Below, one piece after another: positions 34,160 to 42,116 of a stretch of 64,000 bases of DNA. The DNA lies in contig NZ_AP023360.1 of the NCBI RefSeq assembly GCF_018326265.1, positions 1,851,501 through 1,915,500 of the forward strand, read 5' to 3'. The first letter of the stretch is position 1. Each line of letters starts with the position of its first letter. This DNA comes from Catellatospora sp. IY07-71 (GTDB taxonomy: Bacteria; Actinomycetota; Actinomycetes; Mycobacteriales; Micromonosporaceae). Made by a program: the position numbers and the translations under genes. The notes under the pieces are model-generated. The model saw only the letters and a program-made list of their open reading frames with translations, was not told the DNA's origin and made no database searches.

Positions 34160-34977
34160 AGGTCAGGGTCGACGCCCGCGAGCTGACGCTCTCCAACCTG
34201 GACAAGCCGCTCTACCCCGACGGCACCACCAAGGCGGAGGTGATCGACTACTACCACCGGATCGCCTCGGTGATCCTGCCGCACCTGCGCGACCGCGCGC
34301 TGACCCGCATCCGCTTCCCCGACGGCGCCGACCGCCCCGGCTTCTTCGAGAAGAACGCCCCGGCCAAGAAGCCCGCCTGGATCCCGACCTCGCCCGACGG
34401 CCTGATCATCTGCAACGAGATCGCCGCCCTGGTCTGGCTGGCCAACCTCGCCGCGCTCGAACTGCACACCCACCAGTGGCTGGTCGGCGCCCCCGGCCCC
34501 GACCGCGTCGTCTTCGACCTGGACCCCGGCCCCGGGACGGGACTGGACGAGTGCCGCGCGGTGGCCCTGGCCCTGCGCGACCGCCTCGCCGTCGACGGCC
34601 GCCCGGCCTTCCCCAAGACCTCGGGCCGGAAAGGCATGCAGGTCAGCAGCACCTTCTCGGGCAGCTTCGACGAGGTCGCCGAGTACGCCCGCGGCATCGC
34701 GGCCGAGTTCGCCGCCGCGGCGAAGGGCCTGATCACCGATCAGATGGCCAAGGAACTGCGCCCCGGCAAGGTCTTCATCGACTGGAGTCAGAACAACCAG
34801 GCCAAGACGACGGTATGCGTCTACTCCCTGCGCGCCGGTCCCACACCCACCGTCTCCGCTCCCCTGACCTGGGACGAGGTGGCCAAAGGTGACTTCATCG
34901 CCGCCTCCTTCGGCCCCGCCGAGGTCCTCGACCGCGTCGCCCACCTCGGCGATCTCCACGCCGGCCTGCTCGGCTGA
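34156..34977 (+). CDS. NHEJ DNA polymerase/primase (LigD polymerase-domain type)
   Basis: A 273-residue archaeo-eukaryotic primase-type polymerase. LSNLDKPLYPDGTTKAEVIDYY opens the domain. The metal-binding motif is VFDLDPG (Asp121, Asp123); KTSGRKGMQV and the later FIDWSQNNQAKTTV complete the active site. It fills gaps at broken ends, often with ribonucleotides. ATG 34156 overlaps the ligase TGA as ATGA. No phosphoesterase domain, the third part of Mycobacterium LigD, is present in the operon. Confidence 0.94.
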   Translation: MKVRVDARELTLSNLDKPLYPDGTTKAEVIDYYHRIASVILPHLRDRALTRIRFPDGADRPGFFEKNAPAKKPAWIPTSPDGLIICNEIAALVWLANLAALELHTHQWLVGAPGPDRVVFDLDPGPGTGLDECRAVALALRDRLAVDGRPAFPKTSGRKGMQVSSTFSGSFDEVAEYARGIAAEFAAAAKGLITDQMAKELRPGKVFIDWSQNNQAKTTVCVYSLRAGPTPTVSAPLTWDEVAKGDFIAASFGPAEVLDRVAHLGDLHAGLLG

Positions 34978-35067
34978 CCACGGTGCCTCCCGCATCCGCT
35001 CCCGGTCCGATCGGACCGTGCGCATCGGGCGCTCGCTCGTCTCGGGCATGGGTATCGGCTGCGGGTT

Positions 35068-35105
35068 CACAACTTCTGGGATGTAGCTACATCCCAGAAG
35101 TTGTG
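35068..35105. promoter_or_regulatory. 38-bp perfect palindrome, probable operator of the XRE gene
   Basis: CACAACTTCTGGGATGTAG (35068-35086) is followed immediately by its exact reverse complement (35087-35105), with no loop and no mismatch. It lies 90 bp after the polymerase gene and just upstream of the XRE-type gene. A loopless perfect palindrome suits a dimeric protein site better than a terminator, and no T-run follows. Confidence 0.7.
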
Positions 35106-35201
35106 GACTGTCGTGACATGGTGCCCGCCCCGCCGGGTTGTCCAGAGCCCGGTTGTCCACAGCCCCTGTCGTGGCGCTCGGTGGATCGGCAGGATCGGGC
35201 T

Positions 35202-35921
35202 GTGGATGAGGAGCGGGCAGGACTGGCCGGGGAGCTCGGGTGGCTGCTGGCGGGCGAGCGGCAGCGGCGCGGCATGAGCCAGGCGGAGCTCGCCCGCCGC
35301 GTGGGGCTGCCCCAGCAGCAGGTGTCGCGGTTCGAGAGTGGCCGGCGGACGGTGACCAGCACCGTGGCGGACCGGCTGTTCGGGGAGCTGGGGCTGCAGC
35401 TGCGGGTGGCGGTCGAGGCGGCGGGCAGCGGGCTGGACGCGGAGATCGAGAAGGTACGGGCCGGTCTGTCCGGGCGGCAGAACATGGTGCTCGCCGACCT
35501 GAGGCTGCTGAGCACGCGGCACCGGCCGGGGTTCGCCTACCTGCTCGATGGCGAAGGGGCCGCGCTGCTGCAAGGGGTGCCGGTGGTGGCGCGGCGGCTC
35601 GATCTGCTGGTGGCGGAGGGCGAGGTGGACGCGCTGGCCGAGTGGGTCAGGCGGGTGGGGCTGCGGCGTTACGACGAGCGGTCGGGGGAGCTCGGGTGGG
35701 GTGATCCGGATCCGCGCGCGGCGGGGCCGCTGCGGTGGGGCAACGGGCTGGTGGAGCTGGCGGTGCGGCTCGTCGCGGAGCTGCCGCCGCCGGTGCTCGT
35801 CACCGTGCCCGGGTTCGGGGCGGGTGAGGAGCACCGGGCGGCGGTGCGGGCGCTGCCCGAGGTGGAAGCCGACTTCCCTGTCGTGGCGCGGGTGCTCAGC
35901 CGGCTGCGGGCGGCTCGGTGA
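35202..35921 (+). CDS. XRE-family HTH protein with a possible degenerate nucleotidyltransferase domain
   Basis: A 239-residue protein. The N-terminal HTH (residues ~5-60) is clear: LGWLLAGERQRRGMSQAELA, then RRVGLPQQQVSRFESGRRTV. The C-terminal part (~105-239) contains RPGFAYLLDGEGAALLQGVP followed by VVARRLDLLVAEGEVDALAEW. That layout resembles the start of minimal nucleotidyltransferases (GG.A...HG..R.T.D.D), but only one Asp of the DxD pair is kept. The 38-bp palindrome upstream is probably its own operator. GTG 35202 is chosen where HTH homology begins; ATG 35118 is an in-frame alternative. Its 3' end overlaps the XPB gene by 26 bp. The nucleotidyltransferase call is tentative. Confidence 0.75.
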   Translation: MDEERAGLAGELGWLLAGERQRRGMSQAELARRVGLPQQQVSRFESGRRTVTSTVADRLFGELGLQLRVAVEAAGSGLDAEIEKVRAGLSGRQNMVLADLRLLSTRHRPGFAYLLDGEGAALLQGVPVVARRLDLLVAEGEVDALAEWVRRVGLRRYDERSGELGWGDPDPRAAGPLRWGNGLVELAVRLVAELPPPVLVTVPGFGAGEEHRAAVRALPEVEADFPVVARVLSRLRAAR

Positions 35922-37569
35922 GCACGTCGTCGGCGTCCACGATGGTGTAGGCGTACCCCTGCTCGGCGAGGAAGCGCTGGCGGTGGGCGGCGTACTCGGT
36001 GTCGATGGTGTCGCGCGAGACGACCGTGTAGAAGTGCGCCTGGCGGCCGTCGCCCTTGGGCCGCAGGACCCGGCCGAGGCGCTGCGCCTCCTCCTGACGC
36101 GAGCCGAACGTGCCCGACACCTGCACCGCGACCGCCGCCTCGGGCAGGTCGATGGAGAAGTTGCCGACCTTGGACAGGATCAGCGCGCGCAGCTCGCCCG
36201 CGCGGAACGCGTCGAACAGCCGCTCGCGCTCCTTGGTGGTGGTGCCGCCGTGCACGATCGGCGCGGGCACCCCCTCCTCCTCCAGGAACCGGCCGATGTC
36301 GTGCAGCTGCTCCAGGTACGCCCCGATGACCAGCACCTGCTCGTCGGCGTGCCGCTCGATCAGCGCCTTGATCACCGGCAGCTTCGCGTCGGCGGTGGCC
36401 GCGAACTTGTACTTCTCCTCCGGCTCGACCGCCGCGTACGCCAGCCGGTCCCGGTCGGGCAGGGTCACCCGGACCTCGGTGCAGTCGGCGGGCGCGATCC
36501 AGCCCTGCGACTCGATGTCCTTCCACGGCGCGTCGTAGCGCTTCGGCCCGATCAGGCTGAAGACGTCGCCCTCCTTGCCGTCCTCGCGGACCAGGGTGGC
36601 GGTCAGGCCCAGCCGGCGGCGGGCCTGCAGGTCCGCGGTGAACCGGAACATCGGCGCGGGCAGCAGGTGCACCTCGTCGTAGACGATCAGCCCCCAGTCG
36701 CGCGCGTCGAACACGTTGAGGTGCGGGAACGTGCCGTTACGGCGCGTGGTGAGCACCTGGTAGGTGGCGATGGTGACGGGGCGGATCTCCTTGCGCTCGC
36801 CGGAGTACTCCCCGATCTCGTCCTCGGTGAGGGTGGTGCGGGCCAGCAGTTCGCGGCGCCACTGGCGCCCCGCGACCGTGTTCGTCACCAGGATCAGCGT
36901 GGTCGCGCTGACGTCGGCCATGGCCGCCGCGCCGACCAGGGTCTTGCCCGCGCCGCAGGGCAGCACCACCACGCCCGAGCCGCCCGCGGTGAAGTGCTCG
37001 ACCGCCTCCCGCTGGTACGAGCGCAGGTGCCAGCCGTCCTCGCGCAGCGCGATCGGGTGCGCCTCGCCGTCGACGTAACCGGCGAGGTCCTCGGCGGGCC
37101 AGCCGAGCTTCAGCAGGACCTGCTTGAGGTGGCCGCGCTCGGAGCCGTGCACGGCGATGGTGTCGGGGTCGAGCTGCGCGCCGAGCATCCCGGCGAGCTT
37201 CTTCGACTTGGCCACCTCGACCAGCACCGCGCGGTCCAGGCCGCGCAGCACCAGGCCGTGCGCGGGGTCGTTGAGCAGCTGGAGCCGGCCGTAGCGGTCC
37301 ATCGTCTCGGCGACGTCCACCAGCAGCGAGTGCGGCACGGGGTAGCGGGAGAAGCGCAGCAGCGCGTCCACCACGCTCTCCGCGTCGTGGCCCGCCGCGC
37401 GCGCGTTCCACAGGCCCAGCGGCGTCAGCCGGTAGGTGTGCATGTGCTCCGGCGAGCGTTCCAGCTCGGCGAACGGGGCGATCGCCATCCGGCAGGCGGA
37501 GGCGTCGGGGTGGTCGACCTCGAGCAGCAGGGTCTTGTCGGACTGGACGATCAGCGGCCCGTTCGTCAT
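35896..37569 (-). CDS. XPB-type DNA repair helicase
   Basis: A 557-residue SF2 helicase resembling eukaryotic and mycobacterial XPB (3'-to-5'). Damage-recognition residues ~1-170 precede the core: LRSYQREAVEHF, Walker A LPCGAGKTLVGA, DEVH box (YDEVHLLPA), LGLTATL (motif III), then RecA2 with VHGGTTTKERERLFDAF, and QEEAQRLGRVLRPKGDG (motif VI, with RLGR). The start is ATG 37569 (MTNGPLIVQSDKTLLLEVDH) after GAGGTGAG. It works in repair or transcription-linked unwinding. The helicase-associated protein at 39056 is its usual actinobacterial neighbour. Confidence 0.95.
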   Translation of the reverse strand: MTNGPLIVQSDKTLLLEVDHPDASACRMAIAPFAELERSPEHMHTYRLTPLGLWNARAAGHDAESVVDALLRFSRYPVPHSLLVDVAETMDRYGRLQLLNDPAHGLVLRGLDRAVLVEVAKSKKLAGMLGAQLDPDTIAVHGSERGHLKQVLLKLGWPAEDLAGYVDGEAHPIALREDGWHLRSYQREAVEHFTAGGSGVVVLPCGAGKTLVGAAAMADVSATTLILVTNTVAGRQWRRELLARTTLTEDEIGEYSGERKEIRPVTIATYQVLTTRRNGTFPHLNVFDARDWGLIVYDEVHLLPAPMFRFTADLQARRRLGLTATLVREDGKEGDVFSLIGPKRYDAPWKDIESQGWIAPADCTEVRVTLPDRDRLAYAAVEPEEKYKFAATADAKLPVIKALIERHADEQVLVIGAYLEQLHDIGRFLEEEGVPAPIVHGGTTTKERERLFDAFRAGELRALILSKVGNFSIDLPEAAVAVQVSGTFGSRQEEAQRLGRVLRPKGDGRQAHFYTVVSRDTIDTEYAAHRQRFLAEQGYAYTIVDADDVLTEPPAAG

Positions 37570-37704
37570 GCTCACCTCACGCTGGGGCGGTGCCGGGACA
37601 ACACTCCAGTCTCCCACGTCATGCCCGATCGGCCGACAACCCGCAGACGAACATGAGCGTCTATCATGCCGTCACCGGCGGATCGTTCACCTGGGGAGGC
37701 TCTG

Positions 37705-38529
37705 GTGCGTCGTACCCTCACGTGCCTGCTGGCGGTCGCGACACTGACCCTGGCGGCCGGCTGCGGCCCGGACGGGAAGGCGGAGGCCCAGCGGCCCGGT
37801 TTCGTGTCCGCCACCGACGGCCTGACCAGCCCGGCGCCCGCGGCGACGCCGAGCGTGGCGCCCTCGCCCACGGCGGCCGTCTCGCCGAAGCCGACGAAGT
37901 CGCCCACGGCCAAGCCGACGAAGAGCCCGACGGCCGCCTCCTGCGCGCAGGGGGAGTACCAGAAGGAGGTCGAGCAGGCGCTGGCCACGCTCGGCGGCTA
38001 CGGCACGGTGACGGTGGACGGCAAGCAGTCCGCCGCGGACTGTGCCGCGATCAAGAAGTTCCAGAAGCGGTTCGACATCCGGCCGTACAACGGCAAGGCC
38101 GGCCCGATGACCCGCAGCGTCTCGCAGCGGCTGCTGAAGAGCACGGCGAGCCGGTGCGGCGCGGGGACGGGGCTGACCGCGTGCGTGGACCTCACCAACC
38201 AGACCGTCTGGATCATGAACGGCGGGAAGATCGTCTACGGCCCGACCGTGACGCGCACCGGCATGGCCGGCTATGCCACCGACACCGGCACCTTCAAGAT
38301 CCACGATCGGCAGCTGAAGAACTGGTCCGAGGAGTGGGACGTCTGGCTGCCGTACTGGCAGCGGGTGGTGGGTGGAAGCGGTTTCCACCAGACCACGACG
38401 TACATCCACAACGGCGCCATCGGCTCGCACGGATGCATCAACCTGCTGCCCGCCGACGCGGTGAAGTTCTGGAACACGCTCAAGACCGGCACCACCGTCA
38501 AGATCTTCGGGCGCCGCTCCGGCACCTGA
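37705..38529 (+). CDS. L,D-transpeptidase lipoprotein with peptidoglycan-binding domain
   Basis: A 274-residue cell-wall enzyme. The signal VRRTLTCLLAVATLTLAAGC ends in a lipobox (LAAGC), so it is membrane-anchored outside the cell. A Pro/Ser/Thr linker with repeated PTKSPTA units leads to a PG_binding_1-like domain (ALATLGGYGTVTVDGK ... DCAAIKKFQKRF) and the YkuD catalytic domain with IHNGAIGSHGCINL (His235, His242, Cys244). It should form 3-3 cross-links or attach proteins to peptidoglycan. GTG 37705 is preferred because GGGGAGG precedes it by 5 bases; the frame opens earlier at 37666. Divergent from XPB. Confidence 0.93.
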   Translation: MRRTLTCLLAVATLTLAAGCGPDGKAEAQRPGFVSATDGLTSPAPAATPSVAPSPTAAVSPKPTKSPTAKPTKSPTAASCAQGEYQKEVEQALATLGGYGTVTVDGKQSAADCAAIKKFQKRFDIRPYNGKAGPMTRSVSQRLLKSTASRCGAGTGLTACVDLTNQTVWIMNGGKIVYGPTVTRTGMAGYATDTGTFKIHDRQLKNWSEEWDVWLPYWQRVVGGSGFHQTTTYIHNGAIGSHGCINLLPADAVKFWNTLKTGTTVKIFGRRSGT

Positions 38530-38670
38530 CGCCGACTCATCCGGATGGTCGAAGCATGTCGTTCTTTCGGCTGAATCCGGCGTGAAGTCGCAACCGCTTA
38601 CCACCCGCCGTGCGTAATCCGATTGCCGTGCGCGTTCGGGGCGCCAAACGGGGGCGAGCGCAACGCGTCG

Positions 38671-38707
38671 GATGGGCCGTGGTGGTCAGGGGCAGCCACG
38701 GCCCATC
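38671..38707. terminator. Hairpin between convergent genes
   Basis: A perfect 12-bp stem (38671-38682, GATGGGCCGTGG, with 38696-38707) around a 13-nt loop lies 18 bp from the end of the small membrane protein gene. It may terminate both directions, though no long T-run is present. The 195-bp gap around it holds no gene. Confidence 0.6.
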
Positions 38708-38724
38708 ATCGTGTCCGGGCCGGT

Positions 38725-38970
38725 TCAGCGGCGGCTGCGCTGGGTCGCTCCGGCGATCGAGAACAGCAGCAGCAACAGGATGCCGCTGCCGATCGACTCG
38801 CCCGCGGCGTCCACGATGTTGCGCTTGAGGCCGAGCCAGGCGAAGAAGAACCAGGCGACCAGGCCCCCGCCGATGCCGCCGATGATCACTTTCACGCGCC
38901 GGGACAGGCCGCCCGCCGGTACGGGTACCGGCTCGGCCTGCTCGTGCGCCGACTCCTGATCAGTCGTCAT
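38725..38970 (-). CDS. Small two-span membrane protein
   Basis: An 81-residue protein with a short acidic N-terminus (MTTDQESAHEQAEPVPV) and two membrane helices: VKVIIGGIGGGLVAWFFFAW and GSGILLLLLFSIAGA, ending in basic TQRSRR. The start is ATG 38970 after GAGGGGA; longer upstream frames have no coding character. Function unknown. It is downstream of and co-oriented with the helicase-associated gene, 86 bp apart. Confidence 0.78.
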   Translation of the reverse strand: MTTDQESAHEQAEPVPVPAGGLSRRVKVIIGGIGGGLVAWFFFAWLGLKRNIVDAAGESIGSGILLLLLFSIAGATQRSRR

Positions 38971-39055
38971 CGTCCCCTCATCCCTTCCCTGCCTCCAGCG
39001 TGCCATCAAGCGCCCGCTTGCGGCTGAATTGCCAGGCATTAGGGGGATACGCGGC

Positions 39056-41452
39056 TCACTCGGCCGGCGCCGCCGCGGTGATCCGATGCAGCGCGAAGGT
39101 GTGCAGGGTCTGCGTACGGTCGTCCTCGGCGCGCAGGTAGCCGGCCCCGATGGACACCGGGCGGACCAGCCGGGAGGCGTTCGCGCCGTGCGCGTCCACA
39201 TACCCCACCCAGACCTTGGCCTTGTCCCGGACCGCCTGCTGCAGCACCGCCAGCGCGTGGCTGTGCGCCTGCACGGCGGTGAGGCTGGACATCGGCTGCC
39301 CGGCGGCGGCGCGTACGGCGTCCGGGGCGCGGCGGGCGGCCCGCGCGCGGGCGTCGCCACGCCGGATCTCCTCCACGATGCCGAGCAGTCGCGGCTCGGT
39401 CAGGCCCGGCGCGTCCAGCGCGTCCGGCTGGGCCTGCAGCGCCGCGCGTGCGGGGGCCCGGCGCGCCCTGGGCTTGGTCAGCACGGCCGCCCCGGTCGCG
39501 TCCTCGGGCACGGGGGCGTATCCGGCGTCGCGCAGCGCGGTCAGCAGCCGCCCCGACGTGAACGGGGTGATCAGCACGGTCGGGGCGAGCCGGCGCAGCT
39601 GCAGTCCCGACAGCCGCCGGTCGGCCAGCGCGGCGGACACCAGGCCCTCGTCGTCGCTGCGCAGGTACGCCCCCGCGGTGCCGGTGCGCAGCCCGCCGTG
39701 GGTCCGCGACACGTCGTCCACCAGGTAGGTCAGCGCCTGCGGCACCGTGGTCTTCGAGCGGAGGGCGAACAGCGCATGCAGGTCCGGCGCGGCGTACCCG
39801 GCGTCCAGCGCCCGGCGCAGGCTCGCCGCGGTCACCCGGTACACGCTCGCACCGCCGCCGGACTCGTGCTCGGCGACCAGGTCCAGCTCGGCGGCCAGCG
39901 CCGGTTCGGGCGGGCCGGGCACCACGACGGTCAGGTCCGCCTGGACCAGCACGTGGTCGACGGGCGGCGGCAGCAGCTCGGCCAGCGCGACGACCAGCGG
40001 GGTCTGCTCCCGGGGCAGCACCGCCTCGGGCCGCTGCCCGAGCGGGTCCTCGTCGGACGGCACCGACTCGGTAAGCGCCACCAGCTCCCGCCCGTATCCG
40101 GTGAGCGCGCCGAGCCCGGTGACGCCCAGGTCGGCGGCCTCGGACAGCGCCTCGCGATGCAGCTCCTCGCGCCCGCGCAGGCGGCGCGGAGCCTGCCAGC
40201 GCAGCCACTCCAGCAGCTCGTCGGCGTCCGGCCCGGTGCCGGGCACCAGCGCGCCCAGTGCCGCGAGCACCGCGCGCCGGGCGGCCGGCGTGCCCGCCCG
40301 CTCCAGCTGCGGCGACAGCACGGTCAGCGGCTTGTCCTTGAGGTCGCGCTGCCCGGCCAGCGCGGGCTGGCGGGGCATGGCCAGCCACGCCTCGGCCAGC
40401 CGCGCCCAGCGCTGGGCCAGCGGCGCGACGCGCCAGTCGTCGTACCCGGCGGCGGGCAGGAACACCGTCTCGCTGCCCAGCTCCACCTCGCCCAGCAGCC
40501 CGGCCGCGTACGCCGTCTCCAGCAGCAGCCCGGCGAGCTGCTCGGTGATCCCGGCGGCCTTGGCCAGCCGCCGCAGCGGCAGCACGCCCATGCCGCCGCC
40601 GCGCAGCACGGTCGGCGGCTCCTCGCCCAGCGCCTCCAGCAGGTCCTCGGTGTGCCGTACGGCGGTCATCGCCTGCCCCGCCCCGGCCCGGTCCACCGTG
40701 GTCACGGCGCGCGGCCCGGCACCGATCGCGGGCGGCAGCGGGTGCAGCGGGCCGAGCGGCCCGGCGTCGCGGCGCAGCAGCAGGCCCAGCTCGCGGGGCA
40801 GCTCGACGGCGCCCTCGGTGGTCTCCACGAGCAGGTGGTGCTCCAGCAGCCAGGTCACCGGCTCGGTGCGGTTGACCGTGGTGCCCACGGGCGGGCCCTC
40901 GGCGAGCCGGTCCAGCACGGCGCGCGCGGCGGGCGGCGCGGCGAGCAGCGTGCGCCGCAGCCGGGCCGGGTCGTTGACCAGCGCGACCACCGCGCCCTGC
41001 AGCTCGGCGGCGGTGTCCAGCTCGACGGCGGGTCGGCCCAGGCCGGCCAGGTACGGCGAGCAGACCTCGTCGACCGTGGCCACCAGCCGCAGGCTGTCCT
41101 CGCCGGGGCGGGCCGGGTAGAGCAGCGCGCGCTCGCGCAGCCGCTGCAGCGCCTCGGTGACCCGGGCCGGTTCCGGGCCGCCGACCGGGGCGCAGGCCAT
41201 CGCGACGACCGCGGCGGCGGAGGTGGTGCCGTCCGAAGGCGACCGGGTGAGCCGGACCGCGTCGAGGATCTCCAGCGTGAACCGGTCGAGCGTGTCGAGC
41301 GTACGGGCCACCGACACCCGGGTCTGGGCCCGCGCGGCCAGCACCGTCAGGTCCGTGGGCACGGGCGTGATCAGGTCGGGGCGCAGGCGCAGCAGCGCGC
41401 CGAGGGTGTCGTCGGACAGCGCGCGAAGGTGGTCGGCGAACTCGATGCTCAT
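39056..41452 (-). CDS. Helicase-associated (XPB_DRD-like) protein with C-terminal WYL-like domain
   Basis: A 798-residue protein of the actinobacterial family that accompanies XPB. MSIEFADHLRALSDDTLGALL opens an N-terminal winged-helix region; the middle (~450-640) includes HVLVQADLTVVVPGP and ALDAGYAAPDLHALFA, a damage-recognition-like module; the C-terminus (~745-798) has VWVGYVDAHGANASRLVRP, a WYL-like ligand-binding fold. No helicase motifs are present. The start is ATG 41452 with GGAGG 5 bases upstream. Its proximity to the XPB helicase supports a joint function; the detail is unknown. Confidence 0.88.
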   Translation of the reverse strand: MSIEFADHLRALSDDTLGALLRLRPDLITPVPTDLTVLAARAQTRVSVARTLDTLDRFTLEILDAVRLTRSPSDGTTSAAAVVAMACAPVGGPEPARVTEALQRLRERALLYPARPGEDSLRLVATVDEVCSPYLAGLGRPAVELDTAAELQGAVVALVNDPARLRRTLLAAPPAARAVLDRLAEGPPVGTTVNRTEPVTWLLEHHLLVETTEGAVELPRELGLLLRRDAGPLGPLHPLPPAIGAGPRAVTTVDRAGAGQAMTAVRHTEDLLEALGEEPPTVLRGGGMGVLPLRRLAKAAGITEQLAGLLLETAYAAGLLGEVELGSETVFLPAAGYDDWRVAPLAQRWARLAEAWLAMPRQPALAGQRDLKDKPLTVLSPQLERAGTPAARRAVLAALGALVPGTGPDADELLEWLRWQAPRRLRGREELHREALSEAADLGVTGLGALTGYGRELVALTESVPSDEDPLGQRPEAVLPREQTPLVVALAELLPPPVDHVLVQADLTVVVPGPPEPALAAELDLVAEHESGGGASVYRVTAASLRRALDAGYAAPDLHALFALRSKTTVPQALTYLVDDVSRTHGGLRTGTAGAYLRSDDEGLVSAALADRRLSGLQLRRLAPTVLITPFTSGRLLTALRDAGYAPVPEDATGAAVLTKPRARRAPARAALQAQPDALDAPGLTEPRLLGIVEEIRRGDARARAARRAPDAVRAAAGQPMSSLTAVQAHSHALAVLQQAVRDKAKVWVGYVDAHGANASRLVRPVSIGAGYLRAEDDRTQTLHTFALHRITAAAPAE

Positions 41453-41642
41453 CGTGCCTCCACGCTAGCCGGTTCCGGGGGTGCGCGCGGCAGTCGGAAG
41501 GACGGTACGGCGGCGCGGAAGCGGGGATTCCAGTTGGGTGCCCGGATCACGATCGCTAGCCTTGTCAGCGGGCCACCGTCGGCGTGGCCAATCAGACGTG
41601 GCGGGCGCCGGCCGCCCGCGGGGAAGAAGCAGGTGTGCAGCG

Positions 41643-42029
41643 GTGCCTACGGGTCGCGTGAAGTGGTACGACACGGAGAAGGGATTCGGTTTCCTGACCC
41701 GGGACGATGGTGGGGACGTCTTCGTGCACAAGGCCGCGCTGCCCAACGGCGTCGGTGAGCTCAAGCCCGGCCAGAAGGTCGAGTTCGGCGTCGCGGCGGG
41801 CCGCAAGGGCGACCAGGCGCTGCAGGTGCAGCTGATCGACGCGCCGCCGTCGCTGCAGGAGCTGCGCCGCCGCCCGGCCGAGGACCTGAACGACATGATC
41901 GAGGACATGATCAAGGTGCTGGAGGCCCGGATCCTGCCCGACCTCAAGCGCGGCCGCTACCCGGAGAAGAAGGGCGCCCAGAAGATCGCCGAGGCGCTCC
42001 ACGCCATCGCCCGCGAACTCGAGATCTGA
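41643..42029 (+). CDS. Cold-shock domain protein with C-terminal extension
   Basis: A 128-residue nucleic-acid-binding protein. The N-terminal ~65 residues are a cold-shock domain with VKWYDTEKGFGFLTRDDG (RNP1) and DVFVHKAAL (RNP2). The extension (LQELRRRPAEDLNDMIEDMI ... QKIAEALHAIARELEI) is helical and charged, absent from classical CspA. It starts at GTG 41643, with an AGCAGGTG-type ribosome binding site upstream. This longer type is conserved in actinobacteria beside futalosine and DUF3027 genes. Likely an RNA chaperone. Confidence 0.92.
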   Translation: MPTGRVKWYDTEKGFGFLTRDDGGDVFVHKAALPNGVGELKPGQKVEFGVAAGRKGDQALQVQLIDAPPSLQELRRRPAEDLNDMIEDMIKVLEARILPDLKRGRYPEKKGAQKIAEALHAIARELEI

Positions 42030-42036
42030 CCTTCAA

Positions 42037-42111
42037 GATCGTTCGACTTGCCTGGCACATGGGCACTCCGGGGTACCGGATACGCCCGAGTGCCAGGCAA
42101 GTCTGTTGATC
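42037..42111. repeat. 75-bp palindromic intergenic element, copy 2
   Basis: Arms 42037-42065 and 42083-42111 (29 bp) flank a 17-nt loop. The left arm begins GATCGTTCGACTTGCCTGGC; the right contains TGCCAGGCAAGTC and ends GATC. The layout and the ACTTGCCTGGCA block match the element at 21612. It lies 5 bp before the end of the convergent mqnD gene. Confidence 0.82.
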
Positions 42112-42116
42112 GATGG

